From the NCBI GenBank assembly GCA_900759385.1, contig CAAEUZ010000010.1:1-36739 (forward strand): DNA of 36,739 nucleotides, read 5' to 3'. Source of the DNA: an uncultured Oscillospiraceae bacterium (GTDB taxonomy: Bacteria; Bacillota; Clostridia; Oscillospirales; Oscillospiraceae). The notes under the pieces were generated by a model. The model did not search any database. It was not told the origin of the DNA and saw only the letters and a program-made list of their open reading frames with translations. Positions 1-7,406 of this stretch are shown in pieces. Within the stretch, counting starts at the first letter, position 1; each line of letters starts with the position of its first letter. The position numbers and the translations under genes are program-made.

Positions 1-1
1 G

Positions 2-130
2 GCCGCCTATTTCGCCGTGCGCTACCTGGGGCGGCCGCGCCGCCGCGGCTGCAGCAGGGACTGCACCAAGTGCGGGCAATGCCGCCAGGGCGTGTGGTCC
101 GAAGAGAAGAACAGGCGCGACGCTGAATGA
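2..130 (+). CDS. C-terminal end of a small Cys-rich protein (FeoB-associated-like), partial
   Basis: An open frame enters from the left edge and ends at TGA 128-130. The visible 42 residues start with a hydrophobic stretch ending in FAVRYL, then a basic linker, then C-x3-C-x2-C-x2-C, then a charged tail. A membrane segment followed by a short cysteine cluster resembles the small FeoB-associated Cys-rich membrane proteins, which would make it a host iron-uptake gene rather than a phage gene. Most of the gene lies outside the window, so this assignment is tentative. A strong terminator follows directly. Confidence 0.4.
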   Translation, partial: AAYFAVRYLGRPRRRGCSRDCTKCGQCRQGVWSEEKNRRDAE

Positions 131-140
131 GCGGAGCAGA

Positions 141-171
141 AAAAACCACCCGTTAAGCGGGTGGTTTTTTT
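141..171 (+). terminator. Rho-independent terminator
   Basis: CCACCCG (146-152), a 5-nt loop and CGGGTGG (158-164) form a perfect 7-bp stem, extended by A/T pairs from the flanking A run and the T run at 165-171. It closes the left-edge gene and insulates it from the late operon. With A and T runs on either side it could work in both directions. Confidence 0.9.
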
Positions 172-258
172 ATGCCGTTTGTGCTGGATATATTGTACGC
201 ATCCGGCCGGGGAACTGCGGGGGGAGGGGATGGGGGGCAATTGTATGGGTGGAGTGAT

Positions 259-276
259 TTTGTACATTTGTACAAA
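259..276. promoter_or_regulatory. 18-bp operator-like palindrome upstream of the late operon
   Basis: TTTGTACATTTGTACAAA is an 8-bp perfect inverted repeat with a 2-bp spacer. It lies in the 250-bp non-coding stretch between the left terminator and the late promoter, about 110 bp upstream of the -35 box. No gene covers it. It could bind a repressor or activator controlling the structural operon; no regulator gene is visible nearby. The rest of 172-384 is AT-richer than its surroundings and holds no other feature I can support. Confidence 0.5.
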
Positions 277-384
277 GCGGTGGCATTATGCACAAAAATA
301 CGGCAGAGAAGCGCGCCGAAAAGAACGGTTATTTGTGCAACGTGCAGATTATGGGGTAAAAATAAAAAATATTGTAATTTACTA

Positions 385-412
385 TAGACAAACGTTCAAA
401 AACAAGTATAAT
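385..412 (+). promoter_or_regulatory. Sigma-A type promoter of the late operon
   Basis: TAGACA (385-390, 5 of 6 to consensus), a 16-bp spacer and a perfect TATAAT (407-412) lie just upstream of the first packaging gene. Transcription would start near 419, and a strong GGAGGTGA ribosome site follows at 421-428. The long, mostly overlapping gene string to 15238 could all be read from here. A promoter this strong on a late module is unusual without visible control, so the upstream palindrome may matter. Confidence 0.75.
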
Positions 413-432
413 TAGGACTCGGAGGTGAGAAA

Positions 433-798
433 ATGGGCCGGTCAAAGACCCAGAGGGCGGCGGTAATGCGCGGAGAGATAGACAGGTATTTCGCGCAGAG
501 ACGGGCCGAGGGGCGCTTCCCCACGGAGGCGGGTATGCTGCTGGCGCTGGATTTGAGCGAGGAAGAGTACAAAAAACTAAGCGAAGCGCGTCTGTTCAAA
601 AAAGAGTTCGACAGGGCGAGGCTGGCGCGGAACGACTGGCTGGAGAACCAGATGGTGACGGAGAGCGGCAGGGCCTCGGGCTGCATGAACGCGCTCAAGC
701 AGGAGAAAAACGGCGGCTATGCGGACAAGGGCGCCGGGCCGCGCGAACAGAAGCTGGTTATCTGCCTGAGCGGCGTGGGAAGCGGGGCGGCGGATTGA
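433..798 (+). CDS. terS: Terminase small subunit
   Basis: A 121-residue protein, first gene of the packaging operon. TerS recognises phage DNA and hands it to the large terminase at the start of packaging. Assignment rests on size, position directly before terL, and a basic helical N-terminal half (RSKTQRAAVMRGEIDRYF, then a helix-turn-helix-like stretch around residues 30-60). The ATG at 433 is preceded by GGAGGTGA with ideal spacing. The stop codon overlaps the TTG start of terL by 4 nt, so the two are translationally coupled. TerS families diverge strongly, so context carries most of the weight. Confidence 0.75.
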   Translation: MGRSKTQRAAVMRGEIDRYFAQRRAEGRFPTEAGMLLALDLSEEEYKKLSEARLFKKEFDRARLARNDWLENQMVTESGRASGCMNALKQEKNGGYADKGAGPREQKLVICLSGVGSGAAD

Positions 799-2171
799 GC
801 GAGGTGCTGCGGTGGGACCCAGGGGAGGCAAACCCAAAACAGAAGCTGTTTTTTGCCTCGCGCAAGCTGTACACCGGCTACGGCGGGGCCAAGGGCGGCG
901 GCAAGACCTGGGCGGTACGCACCAAGGCCCTGCTGGGCGCCTACAACTACCCCGGGATACGCATACTGGTGATGCGGCGCACGTACCCGGAGCTGCAGTC
1001 CAACCACATCGAGCCGATGATAAAGCTGATCAGGCCCGAGCTGGCCAGCTACAACGGCACGCTGCACACGATCTATTTCGTGAACGGCAGCGTGATCCAC
1101 TTCGGGCACTGGGCCGGGGAGGAGAGCGAGCTGGAGTACAACGGCCAGGAGTACGACTGGGTCTTCCTGGACGAGGCGACGCAGTTCACCTGGAGGGCAT
1201 TCCAGTTCCTGGGCGGGCTGCTGCGCGGCGTCAACGACTTCCCCAAGCGTATGTATGTGACCTGCAACCCGGGAGGGGTGGGGCACCGCTGGGTGAAGCG
1301 CCTGTTTATCGACCGCGAGTTCATCACCGGCCGGGACAACCCGGAGGAGAACGAGAACCCGGACGACTATGTGTTCATACCGGCCACCGTGGAGGACAAC
1401 GCCGCGCTGCTGAAGTCCTCGCCGGGTTATCTGAGGATGCTGTCCGCTATGCCGGAGAACCTGAGAAGGGCCTACAGGTACGGCGACTGGGACTCGCTGG
1501 GCGGGAATTACTTCCCGGAGCTGAGCGAGGCCGTGCACGTCTCGCCGGTGTTCAGCATACCGAGGCACTGGAAGCGCTACCGCGCCTTCGATTACGGGCT
1601 GGACATGTTCGCCTGCGCCTGGTTCGCAGTGGATGAGCAGGGGCGCAGCTGGATGTACCGCGAGTTCTCGCAGAGCGGGCTCATTGTCCACGAGGCGGCG
1701 CGGGCCATGCTCGAGCGCACGCTGCCGGGGGAGAGAATAGAGGTGACCTTTGCGCCGCCGGACATGTGGTCCCGGCAGAAGGACTCCGGACGCACGATGG
1801 CGGAGATCTTCCTGGAGTGCGGCGTGCCCATAGTGCGGGCGGGGAACAACCGTGTGCAGGGGCACATGATGATAAAGGACATGCTGGCCAGGCGCCCGGA
1901 CGGGCGGCCGTCGCTGATGTTCTTCGAGTCGTGCAGGCAGACCCTGGACGACCTGCGGGACATACAGGCGGACGAGCTCAACCCCAACGACTGCGCAAGG
2001 GAGCCGCATGAGGTCACGCACCGCGTGGACGCGGTGAGATATTACTGCGTCTCACGCGTGGAGAGCGCGGGGCGGGATGAGCGGCGCGAGCGGGACGGCG
2101 GGGAGGGGATGGACTACGGCGAATTCATGACCGGCAGGGGGGCGGATGCCTCGTACCTGGGGTACGCATAG
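795..2171 (+). CDS. terL: Terminase large subunit (ATPase/nuclease)
   Basis: A 458-residue packaging motor that pumps DNA into the procapsid and cuts it. The Walker A motif GGAKGGGKT sits at about residues 30-38, Walker B VFLDEA with D126/E127, and the coupling motif TCNPGG near 156-161. The RNase H-like nuclease domain begins at FDYGLD (D266) and has a late acidic residue in RVDAVRYY. Length and motif order fit the standard two-domain family. The start is TTG at 795, overlapping the terS stop; a GTG at 804 is a possible alternative. The motifs look intact, so the protein could be active. Confidence 0.95.
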   Translation: MSEVLRWDPGEANPKQKLFFASRKLYTGYGGAKGGGKTWAVRTKALLGAYNYPGIRILVMRRTYPELQSNHIEPMIKLIRPELASYNGTLHTIYFVNGSVIHFGHWAGEESELEYNGQEYDWVFLDEATQFTWRAFQFLGGLLRGVNDFPKRMYVTCNPGGVGHRWVKRLFIDREFITGRDNPEENENPDDYVFIPATVEDNAALLKSSPGYLRMLSAMPENLRRAYRYGDWDSLGGNYFPELSEAVHVSPVFSIPRHWKRYRAFDYGLDMFACAWFAVDEQGRSWMYREFSQSGLIVHEAARAMLERTLPGERIEVTFAPPDMWSRQKDSGRTMAEIFLECGVPIVRAGNNRVQGHMMIKDMLARRPDGRPSLMFFESCRQTLDDLRDIQADELNPNDCAREPHEVTHRVDAVRYYCVSRVESAGRDERRERDGGEGMDYGEFMTGRGADASYLGYA

Positions 2172-2240
2172 CCACCGGCGTGGGGCAGCGCAGGCGGTGC
2201 CGGAAGAGATTAGGAAAAAGCATAGTGAGGAGGAACGGAG

Positions 2241-2489
2241 ATGTTGGAAGTTGTTACCGTAGTATTCCTGGCGCTGGGGTGCGCCGGGGTGTTCGGGGTG
2301 GGGAGGCTGTGCTCGCGGATGCTTGCGGCGCTCGAGAGGCTGGAGGTGTCAATCCGGGCGCTCGTCCCGGCCGCGGAGGCGCCGGGGGGACGCGCCGACG
2401 CTGAGCAGGCGCGGTATGAGCAGGGGGTGGCCAACATCCTCGCCTACGGCACACGCGAGATGGTGAGAAGGCGGGGTGATGTGCAGTGA
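2241..2489 (+). CDS. Small single-TM protein between terL and portal
   Basis: An 82-residue protein with a hydrophobic N-terminal helix (about residues 3-25, VVTVVFLALGCAGVFGV) followed by a helical, charged tail. The ATG at 2241 has a GAGGAGG ribosome site. It overlaps the portal start as GTGA (2486-2489), so it is part of the operon. The function is not recognised. Small membrane proteins in this position occur in phages but have no agreed role; it could be a holin-like or virion membrane component. Confidence 0.6.
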   Translation: MLEVVTVVFLALGCAGVFGVGRLCSRMLAALERLEVSIRALVPAAEAPGGRADAEQARYEQGVANILAYGTREMVRRRGDVQ

Positions 2490-4072
2490 GGAAGCCGGGG
2501 GATATCACGGCGGAGAGCATCTGGCGCGAGTACGAGAAGATGCTTGCCTACAACGAGAGCATACAGCTCGACGACACGGTGAGAGTGAACGAGAACTTCT
2601 TTGTCGGCAAGCAGTGGGAGGGTGTGGAGTCCAACGGCCTGCCCACGCCGGTTTTCAACTTCCTCAAGCGCGTGACGCTCTTCACCGTGGCGAGCATCAC
2701 CAGCGAGAGGGTCAAGCTGCTGGCCTCGCCGGTGGACTCCAGCAGCGGGGACGGCCGGGTGGTGCGTGCGGTGGACGTGGTGAACGCTCAGTTCGACGCG
2801 CTGTTTGAACACAACCGGCTGCCCTCGCTGATACAGGAGTTCATGCGCAACGCCGCTGTGGACGGCGATGCGGCCACGTACACGTACTGGGACCCGGATG
2901 CGCCGGGCTGCGGCGGGGGTAACGGCGCCGTGGTGACCGAGATAGTGCCGAACACGCGGGTGGGGTTCGGAAACTGTGCGGACAGGCGTGTGCAGAGCCA
3001 GCCATACATACTCATAAAGCGGCGCGAGCTGACCGAAAGGCTCAGGAAGCGCGCAAAGGAGCTCGGCTGCCGGGAGTGGGAGGACATACGTCCCGACACG
3101 GACGAGCAGCAGATAGACTGCTACAAGGACACCGGGGACAAGACGACCGTCATCCTCCGGCTATGGAAGGACGAGGGGACGGGGACGGTATGGGCGGCGG
3201 AATGCGTGCGCGGCATGCTCATACGCCGGCCCTGGGACCTGGGACTGAGTCTCTATCCGGTGACGTGGCTGTGCTGGGATTACGTGCAGGACAGCTACCA
3301 CGGCCAGGCCATGCTCACGGGGCTGATACCGAACCAGATATACATCAACAAGCTCTTCGCCATGACGATGATCTCCCTGATGACCACCGCCTATCCCAAG
3401 GTGGTCTACGACCGCACGCGGGTGCCGAGGTGGGACAACGGCATCGGCAAGGCTATCGGCGTCAACGGCGGGGACGTCACGGGCGTGGCCCGCATCCTGG
3501 ACCCGGCGCAGGTGTCGCCGCAGATCGCGCAGTTCATCGAGCTGACGCAGGAGATGACGCAGGGCAACCTGGGCGCGACGAGCGTGGCGCTGGGCGACGC
3601 CAGGCCGGACAACACCAGCGCCATCATAGCGCTGCAGCGCGCGGCGAGCACGCCGAACGAGCTCACGAGGCAGAACCTCTACCGCAGCATAGAGGAACTG
3701 GGGCGCATTTACCTGGACTTTATGGCCGGGTACTACGGCGTGAGGCTGGTGGAGATAGACCCGGCCGCGGAGGTGCCGGGGGAGGTACTGGAGTTCGCCG
3801 CCGGGGCGCTGCCGCTGAACGCGGGAGGCAGGCTGGTGGTGCCGTACGACTTCGCCGGGCTGAGGGATATACCCATGCAGCTCAAGCTCGACGTGGGCGC
3901 GAGCGCCTACTGGAGCGAGATAGCCGCCGCGCAGACGCTGGACAACCTGCTCGCCGGAGGGCACATATCGCTGGTTGAGTATCTGGAGCGCGTGCCGGAC
4001 GAGTACATCACCGACCGCGAGGGGCTCATCGAGGCGGTGAAGGAGAGAAATTCTAATTCCACCGGGGATTAG
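2486..4072 (+). CDS. Portal protein (P22/podovirus-like)
   Basis: A 528-residue protein expected to form the dodecameric ring at the head vertex through which DNA passes. The N-terminus (about residues 5-75) carries the helical stretch with NENFFVGKQW and FNFLKRVTLFTVASITSERV seen in short-tail phage portals. The middle has the long GLIPNQIYINKLFAMTM helix region. Position after terL and before scaffold and coat fits. It starts with GTG, overlapping the previous stop. The stop TAG is followed within 3 nt by a perfect 9-bp hairpin. Confidence 0.88.
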   Translation: MRKPGDITAESIWREYEKMLAYNESIQLDDTVRVNENFFVGKQWEGVESNGLPTPVFNFLKRVTLFTVASITSERVKLLASPVDSSSGDGRVVRAVDVVNAQFDALFEHNRLPSLIQEFMRNAAVDGDAATYTYWDPDAPGCGGGNGAVVTEIVPNTRVGFGNCADRRVQSQPYILIKRRELTERLRKRAKELGCREWEDIRPDTDEQQIDCYKDTGDKTTVILRLWKDEGTGTVWAAECVRGMLIRRPWDLGLSLYPVTWLCWDYVQDSYHGQAMLTGLIPNQIYINKLFAMTMISLMTTAYPKVVYDRTRVPRWDNGIGKAIGVNGGDVTGVARILDPAQVSPQIAQFIELTQEMTQGNLGATSVALGDARPDNTSAIIALQRAASTPNELTRQNLYRSIEELGRIYLDFMAGYYGVRLVEIDPAAEVPGEVLEFAAGALPLNAGGRLVVPYDFAGLRDIPMQLKLDVGASAYWSEIAAAQTLDNLLAGGHISLVEYLERVPDEYITDREGLIEAVKERNSNSTGD

Positions 4073-4074
4073 TT

Positions 4075-4567
4075 CCCTCCGGCTGCGCCGGAGGGTCTCC
4101 TGGGGGATTTATTTTTGTGCTTGCCAAAAATAAACCCCTCAGACTCCGAGTCTCCGCGGACTGCGTATCCTTCGCTTCCCCGCGGGCGGGAAAGCTCAGT
4201 CACTTCGTCGCTCCTACTTCCAAAACCGAACCCGCTGCGCTGGGCTTCGGTTTTGTAGAAGGGAGAGCGCACATTGTCTTCGTGTGCACTCCGTCCACGG
4301 CGGGACGTCGGGGACGCTGTTCCCTGTAAAGTGCTGACGGAACGTTCCGGCAACCATCACAGCAGCCCAAGCTTACAACCCGTAAGCGGCCGCGAAGCGA
4401 AACCCGCGGTTTTGGAGGCTTGTGCGTGTCCCTGCCAGGGATACGCGGCCGGAATGAAGTCAAACGCGGGTAACAACGCACCCTTTCGTGCGTATCGCGC
4501 CAAAAGCGCTTTTCCTTTCGGGGGTACGGGGACGCTTTCTTTGTGCAAGCAACAAAGAAAGCGCCCC
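4075..4567. repeat. Hairpin-rich non-coding element between portal and scaffold genes
   Basis: This 490-bp stretch has no credible gene and is packed with inverted repeats. These are a 9-bp stem at 4075-4095; a 14-bp stem with one bulged A at 4103-4138; an approximately 20-bp stem with bulges at 4211-4265; stems at 4265-4291, 4372-4388, 4431-4441 and 4477-4494; a 12-bp palindrome at 4502-4513; and a 16-bp stem with one bulged A at 4528-4567. The 4103-4138 and 4528-4567 hairpins share a plan (four G, one bulged A, long stem, 7-nt loop), and their loops TGCTTGC and GCAAGCA are exact reverse complements. It may be a non-autonomous mobile element or a structured RNA inserted in the operon. Confidence 0.7.
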
Positions 4568-4613
4568 CTGAATAAGAAAAGGAAGTTAGATTTTTACGAA
4601 AAAGGAGTCATCT

Positions 4614-5378
4614 ATGGACGATAACACCAACATCGCCGGAAGTGAGCCCGTTATAAATGGCGGGGAGTGGGTCGTGGACGCTCTGGAGATTATGGACGGC
4701 GTCCGCGATGAGGACGAGGCCGCCGCTGAGGCTGTGACCATGCAGCCGGAGGGCGGCAGGGACGGGGAGTTCAGGCTCAAGCACCTCGACGAGGTGCGCA
4801 CGGTGGACAGGGACAAGGTCATAGAGCTGGCGCAGAAGGGCCTGGACTACGACCGCGTGCGCGCCAAGCTCGACTCCGCGAGGGATGAGCTGGAGGAGCT
4901 CAAAAGCTGGATGGGGGAGGTCTCCGGCGGAAAGGACGCCGGGGAGTTCCGCGACGAGCTCTCGGCCAGGGCCCTGTCAGAGAGGGAGGGCGTTGATTAC
5001 GCCGCCGCGCTGGAGCGCGTAAAGAGCGCGCGTGCCGCCCGGACCGGGGTGGGAGAAGGCGCGCGGCGCAGGAAGGAGGCGCGGGAGTTTGTCGCCGCCT
5101 ATCCAGAGGTGGCGGCCAGGCTGCTGCATGACCGCGGCGCCATACCGGACGAGGTGTGGCAGCGCGTGCGCGGCGGGGAGAGCCTGAGCGCGGCGTACGA
5201 ATCGGTGCGCCTGCGCAGTGAGGCCAAGGAGAACGGCGAGAGGGTCCGCGAGCTGGAGCGCGAGCTTGCCGAGACCAGGCAGGCAAAGCGCAACGCGGAG
5301 CGGGCCACCGGCAGCGCGGCCAGCGCCGGGGGCGACGTGGAGCGCGACATGGCCGCAATCGGCTGGAACGAGGTGTGA
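4614..5378 (+). CDS. Capsid scaffolding protein
   Basis: A 254-residue, highly charged, mostly helical protein immediately upstream of the coat gene, as expected for the scaffold that guides procapsid assembly. The N-terminal 45 residues are acidic. Residues about 45-80 hold the VDRDKVIELAQKGLDYDRV motif often seen in Firmicute phage scaffolds, followed by coiled-coil stretches (about 80-110 and 200-235). The ATG at 4614 has AAGGAG 7 nt upstream. It is separated from portal by the hairpin block, so its translation depends on its own ribosome site. Confidence 0.8.
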   Translation: MDDNTNIAGSEPVINGGEWVVDALEIMDGVRDEDEAAAEAVTMQPEGGRDGEFRLKHLDEVRTVDRDKVIELAQKGLDYDRVRAKLDSARDELEELKSWMGEVSGGKDAGEFRDELSARALSEREGVDYAAALERVKSARAARTGVGEGARRRKEAREFVAAYPEVAARLLHDRGAIPDEVWQRVRGGESLSAAYESVRLRSEAKENGERVRELERELAETRQAKRNAERATGSAASAGGDVERDMAAIGWNEV

Positions 5379-5426
5379 GCGCGCGGCGGACAGCCGCCGA
5401 AATCAGAAATCTGAGGAGGTAAACAG

Positions 5427-6479
5427 ATGGCAATAAACCTTGCAGGCAAATTCAGCAAATACGTGGACGACGCCTTCGAGCACGAGTGCCTGCTCGCGGG
5501 CGCTACCAGCAACCGGGTGGACTTCACCGGCGTGAACGAGGTCAGCGTCTACAGTGTGGACAAGATGGAGATGAACGACTATAACCCCTCCGGCACTTCC
5601 CGCTACGGCAATGTCGAGGAGATAGGCGACAGGGTGCAGACCTTCAAGATCGACCGCGACCGCTCGTTCACCGGCTCCATCGACGAGGGCAACGCCCAGG
5701 ACCAGTACAACGTCAAGGACGCCTCCGCCAGGCTGCACGTGCAGATACGCGACGTGGTCATACCCGAGGTGGAGAACTACGTCTTCGGCAAGTGGGCCTA
5801 CGGCGCGGGTAAGGTCGTGGGCGGCTCGGCCCCCACGGCCGACACCCTGCTGGGCCTCATCCAGGCGGGCGCCAGCTACATGAACAACCACCACGTGCCC
5901 AGGCGCGGGCGCAGCATGTTCATAGCCGAGACCTATGCCGCCATGCTGTCCAACCTGAGTAACCTCACCTACCTGGAACGCCTGGGCAGCGAGGCCCTGA
6001 GCGAGAACCGCCTGCCGCGCGTGGCCGGGTTTGACGTGCGCGTGGTGCCGGACGGGGACATGCTCGAGGGCGTGTACTTCATACTCCAGCACAAGGACGC
6101 CTGCCCCTTTGTGCAGAAGCTGGCCAAGTACAAGATCCAGAAGGACCCCATGGGCATAGACGGCAACGTTATTGAAGGACGCGTGCGCTACTGGGCGGGC
6201 GTGCTGGCCGAGAAGTGCGACGGCGTGTACGTCTACGCGGCGACGGACAGCGTGCAGGCCGCGCCAACCTTCGGCGGGAGCGGCAACGCCGTCACGGTTA
6301 CCGCCGCTGGGGCGACGATCTACTACACCGTGGACGGCACCGACCCGCGCTACAGTGCCACGCGCGAGCTGGTGGCCTCGGGCGGTACGGTTAACATAAC
6401 TTCGGGGCAGGTGCTCAGGGCTTACGCGTATACGGATACTAAGTACCCGAGCGGCGTGGCAGAGAAGGCGGCGGTATAA
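5427..6479 (+). CDS. Major capsid (coat) protein with C-terminal CHB_HEX-like domain
   Basis: A 350-residue coat protein, recognised by position after the scaffold and by a core (about residues 1-275) like Clostridial phage coat proteins, with NYVFGKWAYGAG, the MFIAETYAAML stretch and LPRVAGFDVRVVPDG. Residues 278-350 form a separate beta domain with TIYYTVDGTDPR and GQVLRAYAY, the signature of the chitobiase/beta-hexosaminidase C-terminal (CHB_HEX_C) Ig-like fold. This probably projects from the capsid surface as a built-in decoration. The ribosome site is AGGAGG at 5412-5417. A 9-bp hairpin follows the stop. Confidence 0.88.
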   Translation: MAINLAGKFSKYVDDAFEHECLLAGATSNRVDFTGVNEVSVYSVDKMEMNDYNPSGTSRYGNVEEIGDRVQTFKIDRDRSFTGSIDEGNAQDQYNVKDASARLHVQIRDVVIPEVENYVFGKWAYGAGKVVGGSAPTADTLLGLIQAGASYMNNHHVPRRGRSMFIAETYAAMLSNLSNLTYLERLGSEALSENRLPRVAGFDVRVVPDGDMLEGVYFILQHKDACPFVQKLAKYKIQKDPMGIDGNVIEGRVRYWAGVLAEKCDGVYVYAATDSVQAAPTFGGSGNAVTVTAAGATIYYTVDGTDPRYSATRELVASGGTVNITSGQVLRAYAYTDTKYPSGVAEKAAV

Positions 6480-6490
6480 GCCGGTGAGGC

Positions 6491-6515
6491 GCAGCCCCCT
6501 CACAAAGGGGGCTGC
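6491..6515 (+). promoter_or_regulatory. Intercistronic hairpin after the coat gene
   Basis: GCAGCCCCC (6491-6499) and GGGGGCTGC (6507-6515) form a perfect 9-bp stem with a 7-nt loop. There is no T run, so it is not a classic terminator. It may protect the 3' end of an abundant coat mRNA or lower read-through to downstream genes. Confidence 0.6.
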
Positions 6516-6551
6516 ATGAGAAGCCAGGGACAGGGAGCAGGAGGTGTGCTT

Positions 6552-6962
6552 ATGGCTTATGTTGAGGATGTTTTCGACGCTGCGATGGGGATCATGGACG
6601 AGCTCGCCGCGGGCGGCCAGGCGCTCACGCCGGACACGGAGGAGTACGCGCAGAGGACGCCGGCTATTATCAACGCGCTGGTCTCGGAGCTGAAGATACT
6701 CACCGGCGAGCGGGAGGAGTGGCTGCCTGTGGAGTCGTTGGAGGAGCGGGTGCCGGTGGGGGACACCAGCTATGCGCTGGGGGCGCTGCCGTACGGATTG
6801 GCGGCCAACCTGCTCATAGACGAGAACCCGTCGGCGGCGAGCTTTTACCAGCAGCGCTACGAGGAGCTGCGGGCCTGGTATCTGGCGCGGGTGCAGGCGT
6901 TGAGCGGGGATATCGCCAATTTGTACGGCGGTATTGAGTACGGGGAATTCTCGGCCTGGTAA
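6552..6962 (+). CDS. Head-tail connector / tail accessory protein (gp4-like)
   Basis: A 136-residue helical protein placed directly after the coat gene and before the gp10-like gene, the usual place for the P22 gp4-type adaptor that binds under the portal. It contains AQRTPAIINALVSELK, an acidic turn VPVGDTSYALGALPYG, and ENPSAASFYQQRYEEL, a pattern common in adaptor proteins. The chosen ATG at 6552 has AGGAGGTG five nt upstream. An in-frame ATG at 6516 lacks a ribosome site and lies inside the preceding hairpin, so I rejected it. Confidence 0.7.
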   Translation: MAYVEDVFDAAMGIMDELAAGGQALTPDTEEYAQRTPAIINALVSELKILTGEREEWLPVESLEERVPVGDTSYALGALPYGLAANLLIDENPSAASFYQQRYEELRAWYLARVQALSGDIANLYGGIEYGEFSAW

Positions 6963-6974
6963 AGGGGTGGTCTG

Positions 6975-7406
6975 ATGGCGAGAGTGACGACTAATATTGC
7001 GGAATCCGTCTACCAGATAAAGCGGTGGCGGGGGGTTAACGAGGCGCAGGAGGGCGAGGCCTCGCTGGAGATGGGCGAGGCGGCGGTGATGCGCAACTTC
7101 AAGGTCACGGCGGGCGGCGCGCTGCAGAAGCGGGGCGGCTCGGTCAACGTGGCGGGCCTGCTCAGCAGCTACACGGCGGAGGTGGACGAGGACAGCCCGC
7201 AGGTGCTCTTCACCGAGGACGGGGCGAGCACGCTGTCGCTGACGCTGTACCCGGGCGTGTCGGTGGACGGCATGGGGGTGCTGAGCCTGACGGGGACGCC
7301 GGTCACGGTCACCGAGGACAACGCCGACGATTACGAGGGGTATTATTACAGGCAGCCGGACGGGGGCGTCTACCGTTTCGAGGGCCTGGAGAGGTCGCGG
7401 CAATGA
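6975..7406 (+). CDS. N-terminal half of a split gp10-like tail/DNA-stabilisation protein
   Basis: A 143-residue protein opening with SVYQIKRWRGVNEAQEGE and MGEAAVMRNFKVTAGGALQK, which is how full-length gp10-like tail accessory proteins (packaged-DNA stabilisation type) of Clostridia phages begin. Here the frame stops after YYYRQPDGGVYRFEG, where the propeller-like body would normally continue. The continuation (VRGLWSGFVAGQEVL) appears in the gene at 8528-10855, beyond a radical SAM gene. The stop overlaps the next start as ATGA. It is probably a real separate chain that packs against the downstream half. The homology call is from memory of the family, not a search. Confidence 0.7.
   Translation: MARVTTNIAESVYQIKRWRGVNEAQEGEASLEMGEAAVMRNFKVTAGGALQKRGGSVNVAGLLSSYTAEVDEDSPQVLFTEDGASTLSLTLYPGVSVDGMGVLSLTGTPVTVTEDNADDYEGYYYRQPDGGVYRFEGLERSRQ

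Noticed and set aside
717..2021. A 434-codon - strand frame antisense to terL
   Set aside because: Shadow of terL; no motif and no ribosome site.
4117..4624. Short open frames within the hairpin block
   Set aside because: They are only 60-120 codons, lack ribosome sites, and overlap on both strands in a region dominated by inverted repeats.
5403..7403. A 666-codon open frame on the - strand, antisense to coat and connector genes
   Set aside because: It is a shadow frame caused by GC-rich codon bias; rich in His, Val, Arg, with no domain or ribosome site, and opposite to clearly coding genes.
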